DNA from: JAPXSY01 sp034003585
GTDB taxonomy: Bacteria; Verrucomicrobiota; Kiritimatiellia; RFP12; UBA1067
Reading direction: 5' to 3'
Assembly: GCA_034003585.1 (NCBI GenBank)
Contig: JAVEYH010000003.1
Coordinates: forward strand, 1 to 64,000
DNA length: 64,000 nucleotides
Under the pieces are notes generated by a model. It was given only the letters and a program-made list of their open reading frames with translations. It was not told the origin of the DNA and searched no databases. Below are positions 1 through 11,002 of the stretch, in pieces (position 1 is the stretch's first letter; each line of letters starts with the position of its first letter). A program made the translations under genes and the position numbers.

Positions 1-2
1 AT

Positions 3-96
<94 letters not shown>

Positions 97-126
97 GGAA
101 CACGTATGGTTTGGAAAACGTGTGGC

Positions 127-156
127 ATCATACGAAAAGAAGACCAGCCGGTTCAA
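127..156 (-). promoter_or_regulatory. Candidate sigma-70 promoter for tRNA-Ser
   Basis: On the minus strand TTGAAC and TATGAT are separated by 18 nt. The -10 ends about 30 bases before the mature tRNA 5' end, giving a short leader. Inferred from consensus only. Confidence 0.45.
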
Positions 157-218
157 GCGTAAACAGCGGAATCCGCGGATCACACGGTTTTCCTCTGTTG
201 CCCGCAAGGAGGGGGCCG

Positions 219-464
219 CTACTTTTTCTTGTCGTGCAACTGGTCGCCGGCCACCGCGCCTGCCGCGCCGCCGATGATCCCGCCGATCGCCGCGCCGGTG
301 CCGCGGTTGCCGCTGCCCGCGGCGGCGGAGCCGATCAGCGCGCCGCCCGCGGCCCCCACCGCGCCGCCGATCACCGCGCCCTCATGCCCATCCATGGATT
401 GGCATCCGGTCAGCCCGGCCAGCAGGACCCCGGCACATGCCGTAATGCGCATTCTCGATTTCAT
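219..464 (-). CDS. Glycine-zipper lipoprotein
   Basis: This 81-residue protein is probably an envelope lipoprotein. A basic start (MKSRMR) and hydrophobic stretch end in the lipobox LTGC near residue 20, the expected signal-peptidase II site. The rest is rich in GGAVGAAGG- and GGIIGGAAG-type repeats, the glycine-zipper pattern of SlyB/YmgG/Rick_17kDa-like proteins. The start was set at the ATG beside the signal peptide, behind a purine-rich AAGGAAGG, rather than at the longer upstream frame. It lies 20 nt downstream of srkA and is probably the last gene of that operon. Exact function is unknown; proteins of this type act in outer-membrane integrity. Confidence 0.82.
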   Translation of the reverse strand: MKSRMRITACAGVLLAGLTGCQSMDGHEGAVIGGAVGAAGGALIGSAAAGSGNRGTGAAIGGIIGGAAGAVAGDQLHDKKK

Positions 465-484
465 TTCCTCTGTTCCTTCCTTGG

Positions 485-1483
485 TTATCCGATTCCCGCC
501 GCATCCTCTCCGATCACCCCGAGCTGCGTTTCCAGCTCGGCCAGCTCCGAAGCCCAGAAGGCGCGCGCGCCCCAATCAGGATGATTCTGCCGGAACGAGG
601 CGTCATGGGCCTGCCGCGCGCACCAGGCCAGATAGTAAATCATGCGCATCGCGCGCAGGGGCTCGATCAGCCGCACGGTGCGCCGGTCAAACGCGCGGAA
701 GGTCTCATACCCCTCGATCATCTGTTCCCACTCGGCCGCGCACTCCTCCGCCCGGCCCGGAAGCAGCATCCACAAATCCTGCACCGGCGTGCCGTTCATC
801 ATATCGTCGAAATCGATCAGGAACAAGCCGGTCTCGGGCCGCTCCAGCACATTGGTGTGCTGGCAGTCGCCGTGAAGCCGGATGACCTCGCCGCCGAGCG
901 CTTCAAACTGCGGCACGATGCGGTCAAACAGCGCCGCGGCAAACGAGTCCAGGCGCGCGGCCTCGCGCGCCTCCAGAAACCCGCCGTCCAGCAGGTACGC
1001 GAGATCCTCAGCCGTGGCGGACAACGGGTGCAGCGTCAGCCGGGCCGGCGCGGGCGCGCGGGCGCCGACGCGGTGGACGCGCGCCAGCAGGGCGCCGAGA
1101 CGCCCCCAGAGCGCGTTGCCGGGATCGGCAGGCTCGATCGGCCTCCCGCCCCGCCGCGGATACAGGGCGAAGGCGATGCCGTCCGCATCCCCCACCGTGC
1201 CGCCTTGCGCGAGAGGCAACGGCGCGATCACGGGGATCTCGTCCGCGGCGCAGGCCAGCACAAAGTCATGCTCCGCAAGGACGGCCTCGCGCGTCCAGCG
1301 CCCGGGGCGATAGAACTTGGCGACCACCGTTTCCCCGGTCTCCGATTCGACCGTGTACACGCGGTTGATATAGCTCGGCAAGGGGCGCAGCAGACCGGTG
1401 CAGCGGCAGCGCAAGCCGCTCTCCACCGCCTCCAGCACGCGCTCCGGCGAGAGCGCGCCGAACGCCGCAACGGCCGTACTCAT
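485..1483 (-). CDS. srkA: Stress response kinase A (SrkA/YihE/RdoA-like)
   Basis: A 332-residue cytoplasmic kinase of the APH/ChoK fold, close in length to E. coli SrkA (about 328). Visible are an N-terminal INRVY stretch and a VVAKFYRPGRW nucleotide-binding segment typical of this family. The catalytic loop LHGDCQHTNVL has His204 and Asp206, and the metal-binding IDFDD begins at Asp224. In E. coli this Ser/Thr kinase protects stressed cells, probably by opposing the MazEF pathway. The ATG overlaps the stop of the upstream gene by four bases (ATGA), implying translational coupling. Its co-occurrence with a spermidine-synthase-like membrane protein does not reveal a substrate. Confidence 0.9.
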   Translation of the reverse strand: MSTAVAAFGALSPERVLEAVESGLRCRCTGLLRPLPSYINRVYTVESETGETVVAKFYRPGRWTREAVLAEHDFVLACAADEIPVIAPLPLAQGGTVGDADGIAFALYPRRGGRPIEPADPGNALWGRLGALLARVHRVGARAPAPARLTLHPLSATAEDLAYLLDGGFLEAREAARLDSFAAALFDRIVPQFEALGGEVIRLHGDCQHTNVLERPETGLFLIDFDDMMNGTPVQDLWMLLPGRAEECAAEWEQMIEGYETFRAFDRRTVRLIEPLRAMRMIYYLAWCARQAHDASFRQNHPDWGARAFWASELAELETQLGVIGEDAAGIG

Positions 1484-3876
1484 CGCGCGTCCCCCTTTCC
1501 GCCGGGAACGGCGGATTCGGAGGGCAGCCCCTCCTTCAGCCGCCGTTTCAGTCCCATGCCCTCCAGCACGCGTCCGGCGTCCAGATAGAGGTCCGCGAGC
1601 CCGTAGGCGTACTCCGGACGCCGCCAGCGCGTGACCACGCAGGCGCGCTCGGCCAGCCGGACGGCCCGCGCGAAATCCTTTTCGGGCCGCGCGGCGAGGG
1701 CGAGCCCCCGGGCGAAGCGGAACAACACTTCCGGATTGTCGGGCTCCTGACGCAGCGCCGCCTCGTATTGCCGGTCGGCCTCCGCATATTCCGCCACGGC
1801 CGAACAGGCCTGCGCGAAGGCCAGACGGTAAGGGACCTGCGCGGGCGCCGCGGCCACCGCACGCGCGAAATGGAGGTATGCGGACTCCGCCTCGCCGGTG
1901 GCCCGCAGGCAGTAGGCCATTCCGTAATGCGCGCGCGCCAGGCCGGGCTGGAGTGAAAGCAGATGCTCGTAACACTTCAGCGCGCCTTTGAAATCGCCGA
2001 TCGCGATCCGCCGGCGGCCCTCGAGATCCAGCGATTCGCCGAAAGGCGTCAGCAAAACGCCGGAAGGATGAAGGCCCGCCGCCTCGCGCGCGGCCCGCAG
2101 GGCGTCCTCGCCCCGGCCCTGTTCGCGCAAGGCGAACGCGGAGGCCGCCCGCCGGCGCGCCTCCGCGCAGACGCCGGCTTTTTCCAGCAGGGCCGCACGC
2201 ACCGCGTCATCAAGCGCGCCCGGCCGCAGCCAGGAGTTGTCCTCAGGCCGCAGCGTGTCCAGCGATGCGGTGCGCAGCCGGTCCGCGGCCCCCGACGGGA
2301 ACGCCGTCCGCGGCGCGCGCCAAACCCCGAATCCAAACGGGGGGGCCGGCGCGCGCTCCAGCCAGGACGCCAGTGCGGGGCCGTCGCCTACCCGGCACGC
2401 CAGGATCTCGGGCAGGCTCCGGATCCCCGCCCGCGCGCAGTCGCGCGTGACCTCACGCCGCTCGAACAGCCCGAGCATGCGGTCCGCCCGCGCCTCGAAT
2501 GGCCGGGCGGCGCCGACCAGCAGCCAATCTTCAGGACCGGTCTGCCACACCTGCACCTCGCCGAACACGGCGGCGAAACGCCGGGCCACCGCGGCGAACC
2601 GTGCCGTGGGCAAGGCCCGCGCATCGAGGTGCAGCGCCACGATCCCGCTATCCGAGAGAGCCGCGCGGCAGCGCCTGAACAGCTTCGCGCCCACCGAGCC
2701 GCCGGTCCCGCGCAACCACAGCGGTTCCCCGGCCAGCAGGATGAGGTCATACCCCGCCCGCCGCGTCAGCCGCGCCTTGCGTTTCAAATTCCGCGCATCC
2801 ACCGCATCCCCGCCCGTGACGAGCCGGTCCGCGGCCAGAGCCAGTTCCACGACCGCCCGGTCGGTGCCCGCCACCGCCACGTTGGTGACGCCCGCGCGGA
2901 CGACGAACGGCAGATACAGCCCCGCCTCCGGACCCAGCACCGCGGCTTTGGCGCAGGCGGGATGCAGCAGCGCCGGCAGGAGCCCGGTCAGCGTGCGCGC
3001 CGTGTGGAAACGGTTGCCGAACAGCACCGGCCGCCCGTCGAGGGTCAGCACGGTTTCGTAATCGTCGTCCCGGAACAGGGCCACGGCGTGATGGCGCGTC
3101 CGGTGCGCGAATACCGGCGTGCCCCGCGCGAAACCGCTGTCCCGGTGCACCAGGCGCGCGAACAGGCCGTCCGCCAGCACGCCCGGCCGCGCGCCGGGCC
3201 GCACCGCCGTGATCAGCGCCGCCACCGCCGCAAACGGCAGCGCGGCCATCCACCCGCGCCCCCACAGCAGGAGCGTGGCCAGGGCGCCGCACCACAGCGT
3301 GCCCAGCCGCAGCAGCGTTTCCGTGTCCGCCGCGGACGCCAGCACCGTCCGGCCGAACCCGAAACCGGAGGCCGCGGGCAGCAGACCGAGCAGCAGACAC
3401 AGCGTCAGCGCCTGCCCCGGGCCCGCGCGCCCCGTGCGGACGGCCGCCAGCGCGAAGCGGACGGCCGCGCCGGCCAGCGCCGCCGGGACGAGAAACAGCA
3501 CGGCGGCCGTTTTGACGGCAGCCAGCAGGTAGTCGCCGAACGTGCGCGACAGGTCGCCCACCAGGCGCTGCCACCCGGCGGACATCGCGGGCAGGACCGC
3601 GAGCAGCGCCACCAGCGCGACCGCGCATCCCAGCAGCGCCCCGCCCATCCACGCCGCGGGATGCCGCACCCGGCGCGCCGGAAGGGCGGCGGCGAGAGCC
3701 CCCGCAACCAGGCCGGCGGCCACGGCGGCGGCACAGGCGGCCAGCGCGGGCGCGGTGCGGCCCGCGAAGGTGTCCAGCACCCGCAGCCCCTCGGCCAGCC
3801 ACACGCCTGCCATCACGCTGCCGCCCGCGCTGGCGCAAGCCAACCGTACGCCCTCATCCTTCAGGCACCGCCTCAT
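1480..3876 (-). CDS. Polytopic membrane protein with degenerate spermidine-synthase-like domain and C-terminal TPRs
   Basis: 798 residues. The first ~230 residues hold several hydrophobic segments of inner-membrane helix length. The middle (about 270-530) resembles the Rossmann methyltransferase-like fold of fused membrane spermidine synthases. It contains LTLDGRPVLFGNRF and VLGPEAGLYLPF, but the usual glycine-rich SAM loop and acidic pair are not intact, so polyamine synthesis is unlikely. Residues ~570-780 form TPR-like helical repeats (AHYGMAYCLRATGEAESAYL is one unit). The start lies behind AAAGGGG, five bases upstream. It is the first gene of a three-gene operon with srkA and a lipoprotein. 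Role unknown. Confidence 0.72.
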   Translation of the reverse strand: MRRCLKDEGVRLACASAGGSVMAGVWLAEGLRVLDTFAGRTAPALAACAAAVAAGLVAGALAAALPARRVRHPAAWMGGALLGCAVALVALLAVLPAMSAGWQRLVGDLSRTFGDYLLAAVKTAAVLFLVPAALAGAAVRFALAAVRTGRAGPGQALTLCLLLGLLPAASGFGFGRTVLASAADTETLLRLGTLWCGALATLLLWGRGWMAALPFAAVAALITAVRPGARPGVLADGLFARLVHRDSGFARGTPVFAHRTRHHAVALFRDDDYETVLTLDGRPVLFGNRFHTARTLTGLLPALLHPACAKAAVLGPEAGLYLPFVVRAGVTNVAVAGTDRAVVELALAADRLVTGGDAVDARNLKRKARLTRRAGYDLILLAGEPLWLRGTGGSVGAKLFRRCRAALSDSGIVALHLDARALPTARFAAVARRFAAVFGEVQVWQTGPEDWLLVGAARPFEARADRMLGLFERREVTRDCARAGIRSLPEILACRVGDGPALASWLERAPAPPFGFGVWRAPRTAFPSGAADRLRTASLDTLRPEDNSWLRPGALDDAVRAALLEKAGVCAEARRRAASAFALREQGRGEDALRAAREAAGLHPSGVLLTPFGESLDLEGRRRIAIGDFKGALKCYEHLLSLQPGLARAHYGMAYCLRATGEAESAYLHFARAVAAAPAQVPYRLAFAQACSAVAEYAEADRQYEAALRQEPDNPEVLFRFARGLALAARPEKDFARAVRLAERACVVTRWRRPEYAYGLADLYLDAGRVLEGMGLKRRLKEGLPSESAVPGGKGDAR

Positions 3877-4007
3877 GCAACCCCTTTCCCGTTTTCTTCC
3901 GGCGCGCCCGCGCCGTCGCACCCCGTCAGGCGCAGGCATCCGGCCGAACCGGTGCAGTCGCGCCCCTGCTCACAGATGTGCCTGCCCCACAGACGATTCA
4001 GACGGCC

Positions 4008-4016
4008 AGTATAGCA
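4008..4016 (-). promoter_or_regulatory. Extended -10 promoter for the 3876-219 operon
   Basis: The minus strand carries TGCTATACT, an extended -10 (TGN plus TATACT), about 130 bases before the first start codon. The -35 region is weak, as is common for extended -10 promoters. Confidence 0.5.
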
Positions 4017-4059
4017 GGTTCCGCACGAACGGCCAGCGCCGCGTTCCGTTGCCCGGGTG

Positions 4060-4086
4060 CGATTCCGTTTAGGTGAAACGGAATCG
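4060..4086. repeat. Perfect 11-bp inverted repeat between divergent promoters
   Basis: CGATTCCGTTT and AAACGGAATCG are perfectly complementary arms around the 5-nt spacer AGGTG. The element lies between the minus -10 at 4008-4016 and the plus promoter at 4103-4131. It could be an operator shared by both genes or a hairpin; no poly-T tract follows it. Confidence 0.7.
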
Positions 4087-4102
4087 AACCACCGATGTGC
4101 CG

Positions 4103-4131
4103 TTGACCTTTGCCGGGGGTTGCCGCATACT
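4103..4131 (+). promoter_or_regulatory. Sigma-70 promoter for the Cys-rich protein gene
   Basis: TTGACC and CATACT are spaced by 17 nt, placing the transcription start about 40 bases before the ATG at 4177. Confidence 0.55.
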
Positions 4132-4176
4132 TCTACGGATGACCGTGCGTGCGGCACGGCGAGCGGGAGATCCGGA

Positions 4177-4707
4177 ATGGAGTGTCAAGCGTACCGTCAG
4201 GGGTGTTGCGGCTGCTGCGTCAACATGCGCTGGGACAGCGAGAAAACCGCGGCCTTTCTGGAGGCGAACACGCGGGCCGCGGAACAGCTCTTCCCTCCTC
4301 ACGGCGCGCGGCCCCGGTACCGCGATCTGGTGCGCGCGCATTTGCGGCGCGGCGGGTGGCGCGACCATCTGCTGATGACCCTGCTCGCGCCGCTCACGCT
4401 GGGGTTCGCGGCCTGGTATTGGAAACGGCGGCTGGGGAGCTGCTGCTTCGCCGGTTTTCTCGACCGCGCGTCGGGCCGCGTGGGCTGCCTGATCCATCCG
4501 GCGCGGGTGGGAACGCCCGATCTGCGGCGGCACGCCTTTCCGCTGGTCCCCACACTCGGGTGCGACCGCGCGCTGCGCTGTCCCATGCTCGATGCGGAGA
4601 ACCCGGACCCGGATCACGACTGGCTCACGGTCTCACGCCGGGGCGCCGCGAGCCTGGGTTTGGGTTACGCGGCGGATCGTTCCACGACGCAGCGCGAGGC
4701 CTTGTGA
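4177..4707 (+). CDS. Cys-rich protein, possibly YkgJ-like metal-cluster family
   Basis: A 176-residue protein with a dense N-terminal cysteine cluster (C3, C10, C11, C13, C14 in ECQAYRQGCCGCC). More cysteines follow in GSCCFAGF, VGCLIHPARVG and LGCDRALRCPML. The C-x(6)-CCGCC pattern plus a later GCLIHP block resembles the YkgJ/flagellin N-methylase-type family, which is thought to bind Fe-S or zinc. A hydrophobic segment (LLMTLLAPLTLGFAAWYW) may touch the membrane. The start at 4177 was chosen because the cysteine cluster begins there and a promoter lies just upstream. Transcribed alone, divergently from the srkA operon. Specific function unknown. Confidence 0.66.
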   Translation: MECQAYRQGCCGCCVNMRWDSEKTAAFLEANTRAAEQLFPPHGARPRYRDLVRAHLRRGGWRDHLLMTLLAPLTLGFAAWYWKRRLGSCCFAGFLDRASGRVGCLIHPARVGTPDLRRHAFPLVPTLGCDRALRCPMLDAENPDPDHDWLTVSRRGAASLGLGYAADRSTTQREAL

Positions 4708-4720
4708 GCAAAACGTTGTT

Positions 4721-4738
4721 GCGGGCGGGAACGCCCGC
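4721..4738. terminator. GC-rich hairpin downstream of 4177-4707
   Basis: GCGGGCG and CGCCCGC pair perfectly around the tetraloop GGAA, 13 bases after the stop codon. There is no T-run. Tandem CGCATTCA-type units follow at about 4752-4780. It may terminate transcription or belong to a dispersed palindromic repeat. Confidence 0.45.
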
Positions 4739-4800
4739 GCTCCCGACTCCCGCATTCACGCATTCACGCACTAATGCACTTCCCTCTCCCGGGGCGCGTG

Positions 4801-4809
4801 TGGTATACT
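4801..4809 (+). promoter_or_regulatory. Extended -10 promoter for ppdK
   Basis: TGGTATACT (TGN plus TATACT) lies 30 bases before the GTG start of ppdK; no good -35 is seen. An AGAGG ribosome-binding site follows at 4828-4832. Confidence 0.5.
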
Positions 4810-4839
4810 ATCTTCCCGTCATAACCAAGAGGAAAAACC

Positions 4840-7668
<2,829 letters not shown>

Positions 7669-7690
7669 GGCGCGTTTTGTTCCGCCCGCA

Positions 7691-7711
7691 CCCCGCGCTT
7701 CCGGCGCGGGG
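7691..7711. terminator. Hairpin between convergent ppdK and the SGNH/DUF1080 gene
   Basis: CCCCGCGC and GCGCGGGG form an 8-bp stem around TTCCG. The element lies midway between the two convergent stop codons, so it could serve both genes. No T-run follows on either strand. Confidence 0.5.
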
Positions 7712-7740
7712 GCGGGTGCGGCCGACCGGGCCCACATCCC

Positions 7741-9045
7741 TCAGCGGCCGGCGGGCTCGCGGATGCGGATGGACCGGAACCACGTCTCATCCGTATGGTC
7801 GGTCAGCATGATGTGTCCCGTGAGCTTGTCGCCGAAACCGGGATACTTGGCGAACTTGCTGGCGGCCACGCCCGCCTTGACCTCCGCGCTGCCGAAAACA
7901 TACTCCAGAACCTTCCGGCCGTTGAGCCAGTGTTCGCAGCGGTCGCCCCGCACCACGATGCGCGAGGCATTCCACTCCCCCGCCGGTTTCAGCGGTTTGC
8001 CGGCCGCGGGCGGCAGCACCACATAGAACGAGGCGGTCCGCGCATTCTCCGGCAGCTTCGCCCATTTCTCCGACAGGTCGTCGATCATCTGGTACTCGTA
8101 GCCCGGCGCGCCGGGCCGCGCTTCGGTGACGCAGTACTTCACTCCGTTGTTGCCGCCGGGTGAGAGCCGCCACTCCCACTCCAGCTCAAAATCCCCGTAC
8201 TGTTTCTCCGTGATCAGGTCGCCGCCCCGGATGCCGGGTTTTTTGCGCAGCAGCCCCCCCTCGACCGACCAGCCCTCGCCGGGCGGCGTTCCCGCCGGTT
8301 TGCCGTACGGCCGCCATCCGGCCAGGCCCGCGCCGCCGAACAGCGCGACCCAGCCATCCTGTCCGGCGCGGCACCCCAGCGCGGCTTCGATCGCCCTGAC
8401 CACCTCGCCCGCCAGCGCTTCGGACCCTGCGGGGGTGTAATGCACATCCCGGGGGCGGCCCCCCATGGCAAGGCGCCGCCCGGGTGAGCCGACGAACGCG
8501 TGCAGGTCATTGACCGGCACCCCCTCGGCCCGCATGACGCGCAGCGCCGCGGCGTTGTAGGCGACCTCACTGCCCGCGATACGGATCCCCGTCCCTTCCG
8601 GAACCGGCGTGGTCGAACACCAGATCAGCCGCGCGCCGCTTTTTTTGAGCCGCCGCACCAGCGTGCCCAGATTCGTCTCGTACTGTTCCACCGGAACCCA
8701 CTGCCGGCCCTTGCTGACACTCGTGCCCTTGCCCTGCCCGTCGATATATTTGAGATCGTGCAGCCCCCAGTTGAAATGGATCACATCCCACCTGCCGGTG
8801 CCGAGCCACGCTTCCAGATGCGCAAGGCCCGTGGCGGTCGCCTGATTGTTACCCGGCGCGTGCACGATCTCCATCCGGTTCGAGAGCGCCGCCTTCACGA
8901 ACGGCGTGTACCCGATCGAGATCGAGTCGCCGATGATCAACACGCGCGGCCGCGCCTCGGCCTGCGCGCACAGCGCACACAGCGCCCATCCCGCCATCGC
9001 GGCGCACACCGCCAGACGGATCGTTTTGTTTTGCATCCCTGTCAT
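7741..9045 (-). CDS. Secreted SGNH-hydrolase / DUF1080 (3-keto-disaccharide hydrolase-like) two-domain protein
   Basis: 434 residues with a signal peptide ending near AQAEA. Residues ~33-225 are a GDSL/SGNH esterase: block I GDSISIGY, an NWGLHDLK segment and a C-terminal DVHYTP (catalytic Asp/His). Residues ~232-430 are a DUF1080 concanavalin-like sandwich (WVALFGGAGLAGWRPYG, GVKYCV, YEYQMIDD), a family that includes 3-keto-glycoside hydrolases and glycan-binding modules. It probably deacetylates or de-esterifies a glycan in the periplasm or outside. Start is the ATG behind GGAGG. It lies 95 bases downstream of the GH20 gene on the same strand, probably in one operon. Confidence 0.85.
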   Translation of the reverse strand: MTGMQNKTIRLAVCAAMAGWALCALCAQAEARPRVLIIGDSISIGYTPFVKAALSNRMEIVHAPGNNQATATGLAHLEAWLGTGRWDVIHFNWGLHDLKYIDGQGKGTSVSKGRQWVPVEQYETNLGTLVRRLKKSGARLIWCSTTPVPEGTGIRIAGSEVAYNAAALRVMRAEGVPVNDLHAFVGSPGRRLAMGGRPRDVHYTPAGSEALAGEVVRAIEAALGCRAGQDGWVALFGGAGLAGWRPYGKPAGTPPGEGWSVEGGLLRKKPGIRGGDLITEKQYGDFELEWEWRLSPGGNNGVKYCVTEARPGAPGYEYQMIDDLSEKWAKLPENARTASFYVVLPPAAGKPLKPAGEWNASRIVVRGDRCEHWLNGRKVLEYVFGSAEVKAGVAASKFAKYPGFGDKLTGHIMLTDHTDETWFRSIRIREPAGR

Positions 9046-9140
9046 CCCGTCCTCCCCTTTTCCTGTTATGCCGGCCTCCCCGCAGACCAGAGCCCCTCTT
9101 TACGCGCCGTCCCGTCCTTCCCGCAGCCGCCCCGCCCGCA

Positions 9141-10805
9141 TTACGGTTGTTGCGCCGGCAGGGGCGCGGCATGGATCCCGAGGCGGCGGAGCCGGTCCAG
9201 ATGGGTCTCCATCCGCGCGGCAAAGGCATTGAAATCGAGGCGGTTCTCCTGCGGGGTCCAGACCGCCTCGGCGAGCGCGCACAAGCGGGGAAAGAGTTTC
9301 CAGTCCGCTTCCCGCGGACTCCGGACGTATTCGGTCCACAGGTTCGCCTGACCGCCCAGCACAAGCTGTTCGCGGTAAGCCGGGATGCCCTGACAGGGGT
9401 CGAACGCGTAGACTTTTTTCAGCGGCAGCAGTCCGCCGATGTACTCAAACCCGTCCTCCTCCGGAACCTGGCGGTAATCCAGATAGCAGAAATCGGTCGG
9501 GGTCATGACCACCTCATGACCCTGCTCCACGGCCGTCTGGCCGCCCTTCATGCCGCGCCAGGACATGACCGCCGCGTTCTGCGCCAACCCGCCTTCAAGA
9601 ATCTCGTCCCAGCCGATCAGGCGGCGCCCTTTTTGCGCGAGGTAGCGGTCGAAATGACGGACGAACCAGCTTTGCAGCTCGTGTTCGTCCTTCAGCCCGT
9701 GCTGGCGCATCCGCGCCTGGCACTTGGGGCAGGCCTTCCACCGCGTCTTGGGGCATTCATCGCCGCCCACATGGATGAACGGGCTGTCGAACAGGTCGCA
9801 CACCTCATCCAGCACGCCCTCCAGAAAACGCAAGGTCCGGTCTTCGCCCGCGCAGAAGACCTCCTCCTCCACACCCCACAGGACGCGGGGCTCCAGGGGC
9901 TCGCCGCGGCAGGAGAGTTCCGGATAGGCCGCGAGCGCGGCGCGGGCGTGTCCGGGCATTTCGATCTCCGGGACCACACGGATGTGCCGCGCCCTGGCGT
10001 AGGCGAGAATCTCGCGCACGTCTTCTGCGGTATAGAAAAAAGGCCCGTAGGGTTTGCCGTCCGTCTGTTTGCGGTCCCGCAATACCGGCGACGCGGGCCG
10101 GCGGGAGGAGACTTCCCGCAGTTTCGGGTACCGGCCGATGTCCAGGCGCCACCCCTGGTCATCCGTCAGGTGCCAGTGCAGCGTGTTCAGCTTGTGCAAG
10201 GCCATCTGATCGAGAAGGCGCATCACATAGGCCTTGCCGAAGAAGTGCCGCGCCTCGTCCAGCAGCACGCCGCGCCACGCGAACCGCGGCGCGTCGGCGA
10301 TCTCCACTCCGGGAACGCGCCACGCCGCATTCGTGCCGCGCTCCCCGCCGAAGACCGCGTTCGGAAAGAGCTGGCGCAAGGTCTGCGCGCCGTAGAAGTA
10401 TCCGGCGGGGTCGCCCGCGGTGATCACGACCCCGCGGGAGTCCGCGCGCAACGCGTATCCCTCCCGGGCCGGGGCCGTCCCGGCCCGCGGCAGCGCGAAG
10501 GTCACATCCCGCGACCGTCCGGGAAACACGCTCCGCCCGCGGCGGACAGGCAGCGCGAAGCCCGTGGCGGGCCGCAGCGCGGCGGCCAGATGTTCGGCCG
10601 CCTCACGGGCGCCCGGCGCCTGCCCGTGGTACCGGACCGCCGAACCGGGGGTCAGCGTGAACGCCCCGTAACGCCACTCCTGCGATCCCGGCGCGGGCAC
10701 CACGACCGGCGCGGTCCCGCACCGTTCCGCGCGCCCCCGCAAGCCGAGGCACCCGGCCCACACCACACAACCCGCCATGGCCGCCCACCGCATTGTCCGA
10801 AACAT
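9141..10805 (-). CDS. GH20 beta-N-acetylhexosaminidase
   Basis: 554 residues; removes terminal beta-linked GlcNAc or GalNAc from glycans by substrate-assisted catalysis. A signal peptide (hydrophobic core WAAMAGCVVWAGCLGL) is followed by a GH20b-type N-terminal domain. The catalytic TIM barrel starts at FAWRGVLLDEARHFF. Family signatures are HWHLTDDQGWRLDI, EIEMPGHA and HVGGDE with the catalytic pair Asp349-Glu350; a tryptophan-rich WGL-type segment (ANLWTEYV) closes the site. Start is the ATG behind GAGAGGGGG. First gene of the minus operon with the SGNH/DUF1080 enzyme, divergent from a GH123-like gene. Confidence 0.94.
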   Translation of the reverse strand: MFRTMRWAAMAGCVVWAGCLGLRGRAERCGTAPVVVPAPGSQEWRYGAFTLTPGSAVRYHGQAPGAREAAEHLAAALRPATGFALPVRRGRSVFPGRSRDVTFALPRAGTAPAREGYALRADSRGVVITAGDPAGYFYGAQTLRQLFPNAVFGGERGTNAAWRVPGVEIADAPRFAWRGVLLDEARHFFGKAYVMRLLDQMALHKLNTLHWHLTDDQGWRLDIGRYPKLREVSSRRPASPVLRDRKQTDGKPYGPFFYTAEDVREILAYARARHIRVVPEIEMPGHARAALAAYPELSCRGEPLEPRVLWGVEEEVFCAGEDRTLRFLEGVLDEVCDLFDSPFIHVGGDECPKTRWKACPKCQARMRQHGLKDEHELQSWFVRHFDRYLAQKGRRLIGWDEILEGGLAQNAAVMSWRGMKGGQTAVEQGHEVVMTPTDFCYLDYRQVPEEDGFEYIGGLLPLKKVYAFDPCQGIPAYREQLVLGGQANLWTEYVRSPREADWKLFPRLCALAEAVWTPQENRLDFNAFAARMETHLDRLRRLGIHAAPLPAQQP

Positions 10806-10833
10806 CCGAACCCCCTCTCTTCTCATGGCGGGC

Positions 10834-10862
10834 AGTGTACCACGGCCTGCCTCCGAACACAA
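10834..10862 (-). promoter_or_regulatory. Sigma-70 promoter for the GH20 operon
   Basis: Minus strand TTGTGT and TACACT with a 17-nt spacer; the -10 is also preceded by TGG (extended -10). The GH20 start codon lies about 30 bases downstream. Confidence 0.6.
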
Positions 10863-10887
10863 TTCCCCGATCCCGCGTACCGGAAAA

Positions 10888-10922
10888 AGGGGGTTGACTG
10901 TTGCCGTACCCCCTCCAATAAT
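10888..10922 (+). promoter_or_regulatory. Sigma-70 promoter overlapped by an inverted repeat, before the GH123-like operon
   Basis: TTGACT (10894-10899) and AATAAT (10917-10922) are 17 nt apart, a near-consensus promoter. AGGGGGT (10888-10894) and ACCCCCT (10908-10914) are perfect arms that straddle the -35, a layout typical of a repressor operator. No local repressor gene is seen. Confidence 0.6.
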
Positions 10923-11002
10923 ACCGCGCTGGAACGGGAGGAGGCCGTAAGGAGTGCCGCCGCCGTTCCCGTGCCCTGCGGCACGCGCAACACAAAGGGG
11001 TT

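Noticed and set aside
1963..4014. Long plus-strand open frame opposite the spermidine-synthase-like gene
   Set aside because: Arg/Gln/Pro-rich translation without hydrophobic core or motifs, antisense to a gene with good start, overlap and domains.
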